NCBI GenBank assembly: GCA_964017145.1
Contig: OZ024843.1
Span: 3,986,443-4,050,442, forward strand
Length of the DNA stretch: 64,000 nt
Reading direction: 5' to 3'
Source of the DNA: Agrocybe praecox
Taxonomy: Eukaryota; Basidiomycota; Agaricomycetes; Agaricales; Agrocybaceae
Made by a program: the position numbers and the translations under genes. Below the pieces are notes generated by a model. It made no database searches, had not been told where the DNA came from, and worked only from the letters and a program-made list of their open reading frames with translations. Of this stretch, positions 23,560 through 35,382 are shown in pieces. Position 1 is the stretch's first letter. Every line of letters starts with the position of its first letter.

Positions 23560-23823
23560 CGAGCAGACGTGGTGAAGACGGCACCACTAGTAGGAACAGC
23601 TGAAGTGGTGTATACATCCTCGATAGTCTGATATCCACAGGAGGTGGTGTATACGGCATCGGTTGTGTCGTGATAGACCGCAAATGCTGTACACGGCGTC
23701 ACTAGTTTGCACTCCTGAGGTGGTGTATACCGCATCGCTCGTTTATACCCCGGACGAAGTCATTTCATACCTGTCCGATCCCAAGATCCATGCAGGCTGC
23801 GTTGATATTTGGGTTGTTCGTTA
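23560..23823 (+). pseudogene. Decayed coding relic with EVVYTAS repeats
   Basis: A degenerate 21-bp unit GAGGTGGTGTATACGGCATCG occurs three times, near 23601, 23641 and 23719, each translating as EVVYT(A/S)S. Between them the frame is broken by TGA, TGA-TAG and a shift. The last piece reads EVVYTASLVYTPDEVISYLS and continues to a stop at about 23822. This looks like a once-coding repeat protein, now non-functional. The source family is unknown. Confidence 0.4.
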
Positions 23824-24091
23824 AGAGGTCACCGAAAGTAATACCAGCGTTATGGACCATCAAAGCGCAGGAGTCTCCCTATTGTACAACGTGTGCGGTC
23901 TTGTCCTTCGCGGGCGAGACATATGACCCGTCCTGGAACCAAGCTGCTGCATGCTCGATTGATTACTCCAGCGTTAACGGATGCTAGTTGGAATCTTCAA
24001 GTTATTCATGAGTCTTATAATTACAATGGGATGGGAGCTATAGCAGGACTACTGACGACGAAGACCAGCCACCAAAAGCAGCTCCTAAAAT

Positions 24092-24950
24092 ATGTGGCAT
24101 ACAAGGAGCAAGCGTCTTGACTGGCATGGAATCAAGGAGGTACTTACCATATGCTATAACTGCGACGAGGTTCGAAAGGCTTCCACTGAACATTTTCGCG
24201 GTGATTTTGTTGAAAAGCTGAAATCTGAGGCAAATGTGAAGTTAGACATGGTCCCTTTATACGTTCGCAGAAGGAGTGCACAGGCCCAGGATGGGCAGGA
24301 AGACCCGCGTTGCAATGCGAGTCATACTCCTTTTTCTTTTTCACTTGGCTTTCGTTTCAGGCGGGAATTTCTGACCGTATGAGTGATGATCGATGACTAG
24401 TGGTGATCATCTTCCGTCGTTATATGTACTCTTGGATGCGCGTGAACGAAAAGCGAAGACAAAGTCAACAAGTACGTACGATAGGCGCCGTTTCTCCCGA
24501 AGGTTGAGGTGCTGGACTTCATGACGATCAATAAGATTAGTGCAGAAGGAAAGATCCCAGGAAATATTCGCCGTCCATTTATTCATTCTTTCCGTTGTGG
24601 ATGAATATTAGTTTATTATTGCTCTACTATATAGGGAATAATTGTATGAGTCTTTGAATGTTGTTGAGGAGGAAATCATGGATGCTCAACCTGAAGGAAC
24701 GACAGAACCTGATCTTAACGGTACGGCTGAACATAATGTTAAAGGTTTGTCTGACCTAATGCTGAAGGTATGGCGGATACCGATGCAGAAGGCACAGAGA
24801 ATACCGAAGGTACCGTGGTACGTACGGTCGATGTTGAAGAAGGCAAGTGTCCGATTGAGAGACCGATCGAATCAACCTCTTCGAGTGCCAATTACCACTC
24901 TATCATGAAAGAAATCACAGGGTTTCAGCTGGATTACTAGTCTGATATGC
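24092..24950 (+). pseudogene. Coding-like fragments in changing frames
   Basis: Two stretches look protein-coding by composition but do not form one frame. The first (24092-24382) reads CDEVRKASTEHFRGDF and VKLDMVPLYVRRR. The second (about 24655-24940) reads EGTTEPDLNGTAEHNVKGL and, one frame over, ADTDAEGTENTEGTVV to a stop near 24940. They may be remnants of the same gene as the repeat relic at 23560. No family is recognised. Confidence 0.3.
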
Positions 24951-26232
24951 ATATTTGGTTCATATCAAATTCGCATCACTCCTTGTAGGTTCCTGTTCGA
25001 ATTAAAAGGACGCAATATGTTTTTGGGATAAATAAGTGATTATTATTAAATACCTCAACAGAAACACAGGAAATATATACCTGAAGCGAACCTTCAAAGC
25101 TTCACGACTTCCTGCCACTCCGATGAATTTCCTGGCTCTAGCCGTGCATCCGCGTTACTTCCTTACAGATCATCATAAATCACATTAAAAACTCTGAAAA
25201 AGCGCAAGCTACCATGGGGCGTAACTATTCAAACATGGTCAAGTACACGTAGAGACAAAATACTGAAGAAGCTCGTTTGGTATTAGCATTCGGTAAAAAC
25301 TATTTTAAGTAATGACGTCCAAATATTCTGTGATGCACATATAGTTAATTTCTATTTTTATCATCCTAATTAGGTGCATAAAGAAAACAAAATAAGTAAG
25401 AAATTATGATTCCGTTTCATAGAGTTAAAACTATAGGTACTGAGTACATATTTCTACAAGCGTTCCTCAGTCGTTTGACAGACAAACAACTGAGCTTCCG
25501 TACTTGATATCCAATACTATCTCTCAATCAACTAGAAAATGCTGGGCGCGTGACTCTGGTTCAATCTGTTCTCCCACTTGAGCAAAGCTTAAATTATTCC
25601 TGGGTTAAGATGATTGATATTCTTACATATATGCCTATTCTTCGTATTCGAAAGCTCGGGAAAGATACACCATGGGCTTTACCTGTATAGCTGTACTTAG
25701 ATGGATGGCTGTAGTATTATTTTGTGTGAGCCGCTGGGTAGGGTAGCTGCCAGGCTCGGAAGCGCGTCGAGCAGATATGCACGATGGCAGTTGCGGTCAA
25801 GGAACAATGTATTCGGCTATGGACGCCGCGCACTGTACGATTTGACTGATGCAGATTGCTTTGAGAAATCTTGGTAGCGAATCTATGCCAATATCGTGAT
25901 CTTGTCGTATATCTGTCTAGGGGCGATTAATATTGGTTAATTTTAGATGTGTCGTAGGCGTATCTATGGGTACTATATCTAGCACAGTTGTTTCTAAGTT
26001 CTAACTGTATGACTTTACTGGGAATAATCTCCGTACTCTGGATGAGATCGAAAGTACCAGTCAAGGGCATTCCATCAGCGATTATAAAGAAAGGTCCTAC
26101 GATTCTCAAGCCACGTCCCCGCTTATCTGTGACACTATCATTCTCCAGACTACGCCTTCATCCTCGCCTTCCCTCGACGGGACGAGTCATCTTGCGGCTG
26201 GCCTGCCTTCCTTTCAGCCAAAGTCTTCTGCC
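24951..26232. other. Region without a gene; holds one copy of a dispersed repeat
   Basis: No supported gene. The segment 25762-25831 is similar to 63393-63463 (see repeat entries). The remainder is AT-rich. Confidence 0.4.
25762..25831. repeat. Dispersed repeat, copy 1
   Basis: Begins GCGCGTCGAGCAG, continues with an 11-bp variable part, then (A/G)TGGCAGTTGCGGTCAA and ATTCGGCTATG. The same order of blocks occurs at 63393-63463 on the same strand. No open frame is conserved between the copies. Confidence 0.5.
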
Positions 26233-27530
26233 ATGACACTGGGCCCTATTTTACCGAGCTCATTTGTGCTCCAGTCAGACGAGGATCTAGGCGCGGTACA
26301 GGTTACCACTTTCATTAGTCTCGTTATGTTCGGTATCCTACTATCTCAAGGGTACATTTATTTCTCCCGAAATCAGGACAAACGATTACTCCAGATGCTG
26401 GTAAGTAACATACATGCAGGATCGACTGCTTCAGAAGGCTAAAGGTTATGCCTCCTAAAAAGGTTGCCTTTTTAATGTCAGTTGAATTGTACCAAATCGT
26501 GACGAATCTGACGCTTGAATGAAGATTTCTTGAAGCGGCCCATTCCTTTACATCATCGCAGACCATCTATTATGACACAGTTACGAGATATTTGACAACC
26601 CAACCGAACTCATATCCTCTCACAACGACGGGAGCAATCGAAAATCTAATAACCTCTCTGGTTCAGGTGAGAGTCTTAGTACCAAGCGCTAAGAGGGGTG
26701 AAACTCACTTAAATTTCAGTCTTTTTTCGTTTATCGCATTTACAGGTTGTCCGGAAGTACTCTCCTGGCATTAGGGTGCTCTGTACTTGTTCTGTTGCGC
26801 TTCGTTGGCGGAATGACATTGGTGGCATACAGCTACATCGATGTTTCTACCACACCGAATGGTCTGAACTTTGTTGTGAGGTTGAGCTGGCTGATCACGT
26901 CCTCTTTGACTTGCGGCGCCGCAGCAGATGTTGTGATCGCCGCTTCGATGTTGTACTACCTGAGGCAGATGGATTCCCCACAGAATGCACAATCGTGAGT
27001 CATTTTGTTCTCTTCCTCCTTCCTCGCATTTGATGATGTCCTCTCATAACTTGTAGCACAACACAAGTCATCAATCGTCTGGTTCGATATTCACTGCGTA
27101 AGATTTGGTATTCCTCTTAACATCAAGCGGAAAACTTATTATTAATCAATCATATATTTCAGAAACTGGTTTACTTACGAGGTGTGTATATTTTTAGGAA
27201 GTCATCTTCTACCTCGAATTCCTGAATTAATGTTAATAGTATGACATCCGTGGCGGTCATCATTTGTGTTCGTCTGCCAATATTCTATCAGAACCTTGAT
27301 GTATATGACTTACCGTCGACTCTTTTAATAGTTCCAAGCCATGCAAAATAGTAAGCAATGTCGTTTTTGCTCGGTGAAATAATCTGGTGACCGAACTTGT
27401 CAGTGGTCTGGTTCAGTTTTTATGTTCTCCTCGCAAAGGGTGCGTACCTCCGTGAGACTTCTACATTTTGAACCAAATTCTATAACCCGTTTTTTTCGCA
27501 GTTTATTCCAACTCCCTTCTCGTGTCGTAA
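26233..27530 (+). CDS. DUF6534-like seven-helix membrane protein, possibly damaged in exon 2
   Basis: An agaricomycete membrane-protein family of unknown function. Exon 1 (26233-26400) gives helix 1 (VTTFISLVMFGILLSQGYIY). Later exons give FLEAAHSFTSSQTIYYDTV, then FFVYRIYRLSGSTLLALGCS, the helices LVLLRFVGGMTLVAYSY and LSWLITSSLTCGAAADVVIA, and QVINRLVRYSLQTGLLTS. The end, VVWFSFYVLLAKVYSNSLLV, is restored by two further introns; the stop is at 27528-27530. Everything from 26550 onward joins in phase. The junction between exon 1 and the FLEAAH exon does not: an in-frame TGA precedes FLEAAH and the only phase-correct micro-exon implies a 26-bp intron. So the gene may carry a lesion there, or the model is incomplete. 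Confidence 0.7.
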
Positions 27531-28000
27531 GTAAAATGTGGCAAAATTTTCTGGTGCCGTACATATAACCATTATACACGATTAGGCTGAATGCGAGGAC
27601 GAATATGCGTGGTGAGATCGTTGTAGCTCCTGCGATTAGCACATTCCTCCAGTTTGAGTCCGCCGCAGCCCCGATATCTGTCAGTCTTTTCCACTCAGCA
27701 TAAACCACTATGTTTCTGACCAGAAATGCCATTCTAGGTATCGTTCAGGACAACAAATCCATCCAGGATTGCATCAAATGTCCATTCGAGAAGTACCGAG
27801 TTTCCGTCGACAAAAGTGAATATATCGTTCCTGTTGCCTTGATGTGTTGCTGATCATGATTTGTTCATACTTAGCAGCCCGACGAAGAGAGCAACCATCA
27901 AGATAAGCCATATCAATGATTCTGGGGAGCCAGATGATAGCGCGCGGAAACTGAGATTCCAAAACGGGCTTTTATATGTATGAACAACCTGGAATAAAAC
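27400..28000 (-). pseudogene. Fragment of another multi-helix membrane protein
   Basis: On the minus strand, SFRALSSGSPESLIWLILMV (about 27895-27955), then FVDGNSVLLEWTFDAILDG (about 27775-27830) and VRNIVVYAEWKRL (about 27680-27720) are in the order seen in a second agaricomycete seven-helix family. Joining them needs frame changes that I cannot all explain by introns. The 3' part overlaps the end of the convergent DUF6534-like gene. It may be a spliced gene or a relic. Confidence 0.35.
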
Positions 28001-28091
28001 TGCCCGTGCAGCATGTATTTAGTATTTATTAGAACAATTTTATTTAGTGTGTGCTTACTATTGTAATATTTAACGGAAAATAAAACCAGAA

Positions 28092-30375
28092 TCACTCCGC
28101 CCGCCTAATTATCAGCGGGAGCTTTGCCCCAATTTCCCCAGATACCTTTGGCCGAGGTAAGATGGATGGATGTTTATCGATCTTGGTTTCAGGTCCACTG
28201 GGAAGCTCGAAAACATAGTGGCGAATCAGAACCGACAACACTGCCTGTAATTCACAGAGTAAGTATCACAGATAGCTGCGCAGAAGAAAGTTCCACCTTA
28301 AACTCGGCCAGCGCAAAGCTCTTTCCTAGACATGTTCTTGGTCCATCCGAAAAGGTGAGAATGTGGCGGTGGCCTTGGATTTCTTTTGCGTTTGCATATC
28401 CGTCGGGCTGAAGCCACCTTTCAGGCTCGAATTCCTTTGCATTTGGACCCCAAAATGCCTCGGCACGGTTCATATATCGGATCGGAGACGTTATAACAGT
28501 GCCTTTCTTGATTATGAGAGAGGTAACTTCATCTCCCGAGGCTGTCTTGACGGGGGTTGAGAATGGCATGATATCATCCTCGGCCGCCTAGGCGCAACAG
28601 TGATATCAGATGTGGGCATAGAACATGAAAAGATACATACCACTCGAGTCGTTTCTGATACAGGGGGGTGGAGCCGAAAAACTTCTTGCGCCACAGCGTC
28701 AAGATATGGTAAACCAGTTGAAAGTTGATCAAATGAAGGATCATCTCCTATAAACGAAGACAGCTCGTCGCGAAGCTTTGTTTGCTTATCGGGTCTCCGG
28801 CACAGTTCAATCAGTGCCCACTGGAAAAGATTCTAGATTAGGCATGATCTAGTCATCATATTGCAGGCGCATTCACCGTCAAACTAACTGGAACGTTTCA
28901 TGGATACTTTCAACAAAAGATACGTATCAGGAAGGAAGAATAAGACTGACTAGATGTCGTTTCATAACCTTCCCTTTCCATCAGCCAATTGATTGAAATT
29001 TGATATTTTGTGGACGTACCCGCCAGCAGAAGAACATTCTTAATATTTGCAGAGTCAGGACGGCATAGTAAGTGTTGAGTGATGATCGAACATACCATCT
29101 GGAAGCGCATCGTCAGTGTGTAGGAATTGGAGTGATTCACGACAGAACTTACCTGTGCGAGTATCTCATCCTGCGACATTCCTAGGGAAGAATTCGTTCT
29201 TTCTGCTTTGACTAAAAAAAATCAAATTTGAGCATCATGACGCAACACACTCTTTGAGACGTACTAAGGAGGCCTATGATCGATTTATCTTCAGGTGTCT
29301 TTTCTTCGGCTGTCTTGCGGTTTCTCGCAAGTAATTCATCGGCAATCCCGCGCATGGTCGAATTTAGGCGTTTGAGTGTTTTGTTCTGCTTCGTGGGTAA
29401 ATTTTGGAGTACAGGAAAAACGGGTCCCATGAGAAAGACAAATCGAGATAGGGCACTGGTGTCACGATCACTGCCGAACGACTCGAACACATCTACAACC
29501 GGAGAGCTTTTGCCTTCCAAGGCGTGGAAATCGTGCCCGAAGCCAGCGATACCAACAGAGTCCAGTCTGATGAAGTGATCAGCATACGTGTTGCGTTCCA
29601 AGGGGGGTCTGACTAACGATACGTGATTCATCCTGTAAACAGTGAACCGCTTCGATGAGAGCGTTCGCAGATATACAAATATAAACATACCAAATTTGAA
29701 CATCTATTATTGTTTGACCAGATCCCGCGTCTAGGGAAGAGTCCCAGGCTGCTTTCAGCTGACCATGATAGAGACGATCAATATTAATCTCATTGGACCA
29801 GAGGGTATCTTACTTTGTACGCAGAGTCATAGAATACGGCTGTTAACTTGCGAATTGCTGCATTGCTGAATGCCGGAGACAAAGCCTTGCGTTGTCTTTT
29901 GTTGCATGTTAATGGTGTACAAGCTTCTAAACAAAGAGGTACCTTCTATGACTTTCACCTTCGGCCCAAAGCAAACCACGACCAAACTAAGTAAGGAGCA
30001 AAGAATAAGTTTCTGTGTTGAGTAAGACTGAATTTGACTGACCAAATTTTCTATAAAAGTCCTTGAAAGTTTGGTTTGGACATAGCCAAATGTTTCTTTC
30101 GAGTAAAAGTGCGCATTTGCCCTTGGATCACAAATGACAATACGACTAGATCCAAGACCCCCAGGAACGTTGAACGCTGGACCATACTGAAGTGCCCAAC
30201 GTTCATAGAGCAGTCCGGGGTCTGCTGCTTCTGTTATAAGACGATATAATCCAAAGAGAATACTTTCGTTCTTTGGCCCTCGTAAATTGATCACATTTCC
30301 ACTTTGGAATCTCTTCCAGATGAATCCGAATATTATCACCGTGACAGACACGTAGAGAATATTCTCTAAGAACAT
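28092..30375 (-). CDS. Cytochrome P450 monooxygenase, second gene
   Basis: Heme-thiolate monooxygenase; substrate unknown. The ATG at 30375 opens a membrane anchor (MFLENILYVSVTVIIFGFIW) and an N-terminal domain with LLYERWALQYGPAFNVPGG. Internal exons give ALSRFVFLMGPVFPVLQNLP, the I-helix LLLAGYETTS (restored by splicing over about 28975-29025), EFEPERWLQPDG, and the heme loop FSDGPRTCLGKSFALAEFK near 28310-28360. An intron follows, then a last exon AVLSVLIRHYVFELPSGPET to the stop at 28092. All P450 signatures are present and no frame break was found. It differs strongly from the P450 at 129-2589 (AGYETTS against AGHETT), so the two are not recent duplicates. It is divergent from the TCF25/Rqc1 gene. 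Confidence 0.88.
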
Positions 30376-30858
30376 CGGAGCAACAAACTAGTCCAGCACG
30401 GAAGGGATAAAGGGAAAATTTGAAGAATCGTCCAATTTTCCCTGTTCATCCGTATTTATAATCCTTTACCCAGGACTCGTGGGATGCAGTATATTGCAGC
30501 AGGAGGCTCTGGCAGCAGAAATTCAGAGTTGACCTAATGGAATTCGTGCCACAAATTGGATGTGGCCGGCTACTTTAGAGTAATGGACCATCCGCGTCAA
30601 CCCTAGATATGCGTCTTCGCTCTTGTACCAATCGTAAGCAAATCGTAAGACATTTTAGGGGAATATTTCGTAAGGGTAAGTCGTAAGTCGTAAATATAGT
30701 GTTGGTGGTAGTCCTAATTCAAAAAAGTCGCTGTATGTTGCTGTGACAACGTTTTGCTTAGTAATATGTATGTACGTCGTGACATGACCATCACGATGTG
30801 CGTTTGGCAGGCGCTCTTTGAAATTCTCTTTAGTTATATACATTCTGACCAGCCCAGG
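30376..30858. promoter_or_regulatory. Shared intergenic region between divergent P450 and TCF25/Rqc1 genes
   Basis: 483 bp separate the two start codons. For the P450, a TATAAATA box lies on the minus strand at 30453-30460, about 80 bp before its ATG. No comparable box was seen for the plus-strand gene. Whether the two are co-regulated is unknown. Confidence 0.5.
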
Positions 30859-33804
30859 ATGCCGCCGCGTCTGAACAAACGCCAACAAAGAGAGCTGGAA
30901 GAGATAGAGGCTTTGAAACTCGCAAAGCCTGCAGAGAATATTGAGGAAAGCTCTGAAGGTGAAGAATCAGTTTCAGGACCTTCAAAACCTCGGATTGGCG
31001 GTGGTTTCGCCAATGTGAGATCTTATCTTATCGCATTCACTGATTAATTTTCAACTAATCTCAGGGTCTAGCTTCTTGCACCAGAGGACAGCGAAGGGGA
31101 CGATGAAGAGGAAGTAACAGTGAAAAAAGCAAAAAAGGTGTGTGTGTGTGTTTTAAAAGTTTACCTTTCAGCTGATTAATTTCTGCACAGTCTAAGAAGA
31201 AAAAGAAGAAACCCGTTGAACAAAGCACTCCTGCAGACACACCGCCAGCAAAAGACCCAGCAAAGTCGACACCGCGAACGAGTACGCCGGTTGCCCCCAT
31301 TCGGAATGAGAAGAAGGCTCTCAAGAAAGCAAGAGCCAAAGAGAAGAAAGCAGCGAACGATGAGTTGGACAAGGCTCTTGCAGAACTCTCGATTCAGTAT
31401 GTCTTTCATGACATTCATGATTCAATTTAAGCTAACATTGATTTAGGTATCCTGCATCGCAGAAGATCTCGCAAGCTGAAACGGGTAAAGCACCCCTAGC
31501 TGACCTGCTATCTGTTTCCCTGCAACACCTCGATGGCGAGGCCGAGATGCGGAGGTTCTTCGGTTCGAAAGTCGTTCAAGCTAGCAGGACAGAAGGATCG
31601 TCAAGTCGGAAAAAGGTTCCCTCTGTCAAGTCGAACCTCACACGTCCACAACCAACGTGGTGGGCAGCTAAAGGTCGTGAAGGATTGTCGCTTCGTTCAC
31701 TCACTGATGACGAGACGAAGGAGTTACTCGAGCGACATGGATGGACGCCAATGCAAGAGAAGTGGTGGACAGTGGAATACAGCAAGAAGTATCGAAGCAT
31801 GACAAAGGCGTTCATGGGTGCTGTCCTTGCAGGAGGTGCGATTCATGCTGGTCGAACACGAGTCATCAGCTAAAGTATTCGTGTCGTAGACCCTCAAGGG
31901 CTTTGGGATCTTTTAGGTGCCTTGCCGTGGCATGCAGATACTTTGCTCCAGATATCAGAAGTTTACAGGCACCGAGATGGTAAGACTTGTCATCCACAAA
32001 TGTTGTGGTTCAGTGACTCACTCGACTTGCAAAAAGAACATGCTCAGGCTATAGACTTCATTGATAGAGCGTTGTTCACTTATGAACGAGCCTTCATCGG
32101 CGCTTTCACATTTACTTCTGGTCTTAACCGCTTGGATTTCGATTACGTGGAAAATCGGCCTTTCTTCTTGGCTGTTCACCGTCAAGTGGTGTAAGATATC
32201 TTTATCGTCAATTTGTCGATAGCCACCTAATCGACTCGTTATAGCGACCTACAGCGAAGGGGTTGTGTACGAACCGCATTCGAGTTCGCCCGATTAATGT
32301 ATTCCCTAGACCCGTGGTCTGATCCTCACAGTTCTTTACTTCATCTTGATTTCCTTGCGATCAAGGCGGGTATGCACCAATGGCTGCTCGACGTGTATGA
32401 CAACTTTGTTGGCCGAAAAGCCCTCGGTCATGAGAAAACACAGAATGCACGCCTGGATCCTTCTCTTATGCCTGGATGGGCGTATGCAAGGGCGTTAGCG
32501 CTACGGATATCAGAAGACGCTGCGAAAGATAAGGTTTGTCGTGTTATCCTATTTTTATGTTTGTCATTTCTTGAAATATTTTGACTTGTTTTAGGATTAT
32601 ACGGCCAGCAGTCTGGCACTGAAACAAGCGGCGAGAGATTTTCCCTCAGTGGTACCCTTGCTGGCAGACAAACTTGATGTGCCTTTGCCTGCGAATATCC
32701 GTTCTCATCGCGACTTTAAGGTCGTGACAGACGCTCTGTAAGTTTTCTCTCTTCCAGGATGTCATCAAAAAGTTTTTTTTTTTTGCTCATGATATAATTA
32801 TTGATAGATCCCTATCGGCCTCTGCCGCGATTCTTCACCTTCTGTCTCATCTCTACGTACAAAGATCATCACCAGTCTGGAAAGAGCATTCCTCGTGGTT
32901 TACCTCTGCAATTACAGAGGAATTTACGTCTCTTCCTGATACGCTTCCAGTAACTGAACGGAGAAAGGCTTTTCTGGCACAATACGAGAACAGGAACTTA
33001 CAATATTCCATTTATCGGCACATCATGGTTCTGGAAACCTCTTTCCATCGTTTGTTCTCGTTCATCCCACGGCAAGTCCTGGAAGCCAAATCAATCGCCT
33101 GTGATCCATTACCCCCTCTTACAGCCGTGACTCAGTACGACGAGCAATTTTTCCAGGGAATTGATGACCTCCGCTCCGCGAGGAGACATCGTACTCGTCA
33201 GGAACGTGCTATGGACGAACGCAGATTGGCCCAAATGATCCCAGATGCAGCCTTCCGTCAGCAGATGCAAGCGTTCTTTGACGCGAATCCCCATTTTGCC
33301 GAACGTTTCCCTGGAGGAATTCTACAATTTGCTCAGATGGCCGGACAGCTGCCTCCAGATATGCTTGAAGATCTGATGGCAATTGAAGCTATGAATGGCG
33401 ATAATAATGTACCTGGTCGGTTTGCTATGGCTGATGGTGCAGGTGGGGATATGCCTGGGGGACACCTTGATTTTGGAGACCCCCGAGCAGCGGTTCTGGC
33501 CATGGGAGCGCCTGATTTCGGCGAGGTGCCGGTGCTTCACCATGAACATGACTCGGATGTTGGAGAAAGTGAGGAAGAGCAGGGCGACGATAGCGATGAG
33601 GAGGGGGAGGAAGAAGTTTCTGTAAGTTTATTTATGTTTTCATGTGGATGTCTCTGATAGCTATTTGTACTTTGATTTATTTAGCCTATGCCCCGCTTTG
33701 TTCGAAACATATTGGAAAGGTTTTTTGGTAGAAATAATGCCCAAGCTGAGGAATCCTCAGAAGATGAGGTGCCTGGACCGCGAGACAATACGGGAGTGGA
33801 CTAG
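30859..33804 (+). CDS. RQC1: TCF25 / Rqc1 family protein, ribosome quality control
   Basis: Rqc1 works with the E3 ligase Ltn1 on stalled 60S subunits to favour K48-linked ubiquitination of nascent chains. Ten exons (30859-31014, 31072-31137, 31191-31396, 31447-31835, 31890-31979, 32037-32190, 32245-32533, 32595-32737, 32808-33621, 33685-33804) join in frame to 808 residues. The N-terminus is MPPRLNKRQQRELEEIEALK, followed by acidic and Lys-rich blocks. Next come the family core with MRRFFGSKVV, TWWAAKGREGLSLR and YSKKYRSMTKAFMGAVLAGD, the helical repeats LPWHADTLLQISEVYRH and HAQAIDFIDRALFTYERAF, and LHLDFLAIKA. The C-terminal part is charged and acidic and ends NTGVD. The fit to the family is strong over its whole length. 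Confidence 0.92.
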
Positions 33805-34540
33805 TGGGCTAGTTTGGGTTGAGTCATAATTACTCTTAATGTCATTCCATTGATTATCCCGTCCGTGCTTATTTTGTCCGTCATAAGTCAGAACAAGAAT
33901 TAACCGTGATGGATGCTGTACTAATATCTGATGCTACTAACAACTATTTTTGATTGGTTCCCTTTCAAAAAATAGATATGTTTTCCAATTTCGTCTTGAA
34001 AGTGCCGGAGAAGTGTCGCAGCAGGATATTCGGATATACGGCTTAAGCGAGAGAGCTTGTCTATTTTACCATGCAGTGCCAGAATTTTCGTTATTTTTTG
34101 ACGTCCTTGTCAAGCTGATTGCCCTGTGTATCCATAGTTTGGTGTTTTTCTATACCACGTACGTGCGACGTAAGCTACGTTTGCTAACAAGTAATTAAAG
34201 GACTTCATTAGGGTGTACTTCGTACGAGTTGCAGTGGCCAGTGGTGAGACCGATCTCGATACCTTAAGAAAGCAGTGGATATTCTACAGGGAATGACTCG
34301 TAGGTTTCTTTTTCTTCGCCTATTACCACGGGCGCTCGCTTGACTAAAGGGGAAATGCATCCCCGAGTTACTTACTGTGAACATTGCTTTTTATACATCG
34401 GCGTGGGAGATTTATTCCAGTTGGAATTTTTTATTTTTTGTGTGAGTCAAGTGCGGCGGACGCAGCGACTTTGAGACGATTGCTGGGCAATGACTCGGGA
34501 ACTATATGGTATGCGCTGAGAAATATGGGTCGGTCAAAGG
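33805..34540. other. Intergenic region before the LysM gene
   Basis: About 740 bp without a coding signal. The end of this interval is the LysM gene promoter. Confidence 0.45.
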
Positions 34541-34547
34541 TATAAAG
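34541..34547 (+). promoter_or_regulatory. TATA box of the LysM gene
   Basis: TATAAAG at 34541-34547 lies 95 bp upstream of the ATG at 34636. The interval is pyrimidine-rich near the start codon (CTCTTTCTTTCG), a usual arrangement for a well-expressed fungal gene. Confidence 0.6.
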
Positions 34548-34635
34548 AGGGCGAGGTTTGACACTGAATTCCTCAGTTCTTCATCCACTCGGTTATTAGA
34601 ACCCCATCAACTCTTTCTTTCGTTCAATCTGCAAC

Positions 34636-35382
34636 ATGTTCGCTGCTAAATTCTTGAAACTTGCATTTGTCGTTGCGACAGGTAGCTTTCATGTTGGTGA
34701 CTCGTCGTCACATTAACTGATTTTCATGCGTTTCCTGCAGCAATTTTCTCGTCTTCCCAGGTTATCCCTTCCAACTGCACTAGGGAGCACACTGTTCAGC
34801 CAGGTGATACCTGTGACGCGATATGCGCTCAGGAACATGTTTCGAAGTACGTTTCTATGCATCAGAGGCCTCTAAACACTAACAATTGAATATTTTTTGA
34901 TGTCATCTTCTCTAGCTTCCAGCTGATGTCTGCTAATCCCTTCATCAACCAGGATTGCACAAACTTGCTCGTCGGAGAAGTAAGATCATCGTCCATGACA
35001 TAGAGATATAATCCAATGATCTTACTGATTCATCCCTTATTCGTACTAGGTCCTCTGTCTTGGTCTTCAAGGACAAGATTGCACCAGTATCCACGTCGTT
35101 CAAGATGGGGACTTCTGTGCCCTCATTGCAGCGGAGGCTGGGATTAGCGTCGGAGACTTACTCACCGATAACCCTAACGTCAACGCAGCTTGCACCAACA
35201 TCCGCGTTGGGGAGGTAATATATATTCATCACATTGTCAATTTTCGTGTTCATTGACGTAAATAACCCCCCAAGGTTCTGTGCGTTGCCCCTGTAGTTAA
35301 TGCCACGGCCCCCGCTACATCTACTGCGCAGGTTCCCTCTACCTCGACAGTCATTATACCCCTGACCTCTTCCGCGGCCTGA
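34636..35382 (+). CDS. Secreted protein with two LysM domains
   Basis: LysM domains bind chitin oligomers or peptidoglycan glycans. Five exons (34636-34681, 34741-34846, 34916-34979, 35050-35214, 35275-35382) encode 162 residues. The start gives a signal peptide, MFAAKFLKLAFVVATAIFSS, with likely cleavage near SSQVIPS. LysM 1 starts EHTVQPGDTCDAICAQ and ends LLVGEVLCLG. LysM 2 starts IHVVQDGDFCALIAAEAGIS and ends IRVGEVLCVA. Six or more cysteines outside the conserved cores suggest disulphides. The tail is Thr/Ser/Pro-rich and there is no catalytic domain or transmembrane helix. Secreted LysM-only proteins of fungi can shield cell-wall chitin or bind bacterial glycans; which applies here is not visible. 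The exons split each LysM near its middle. Confidence 0.92.
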
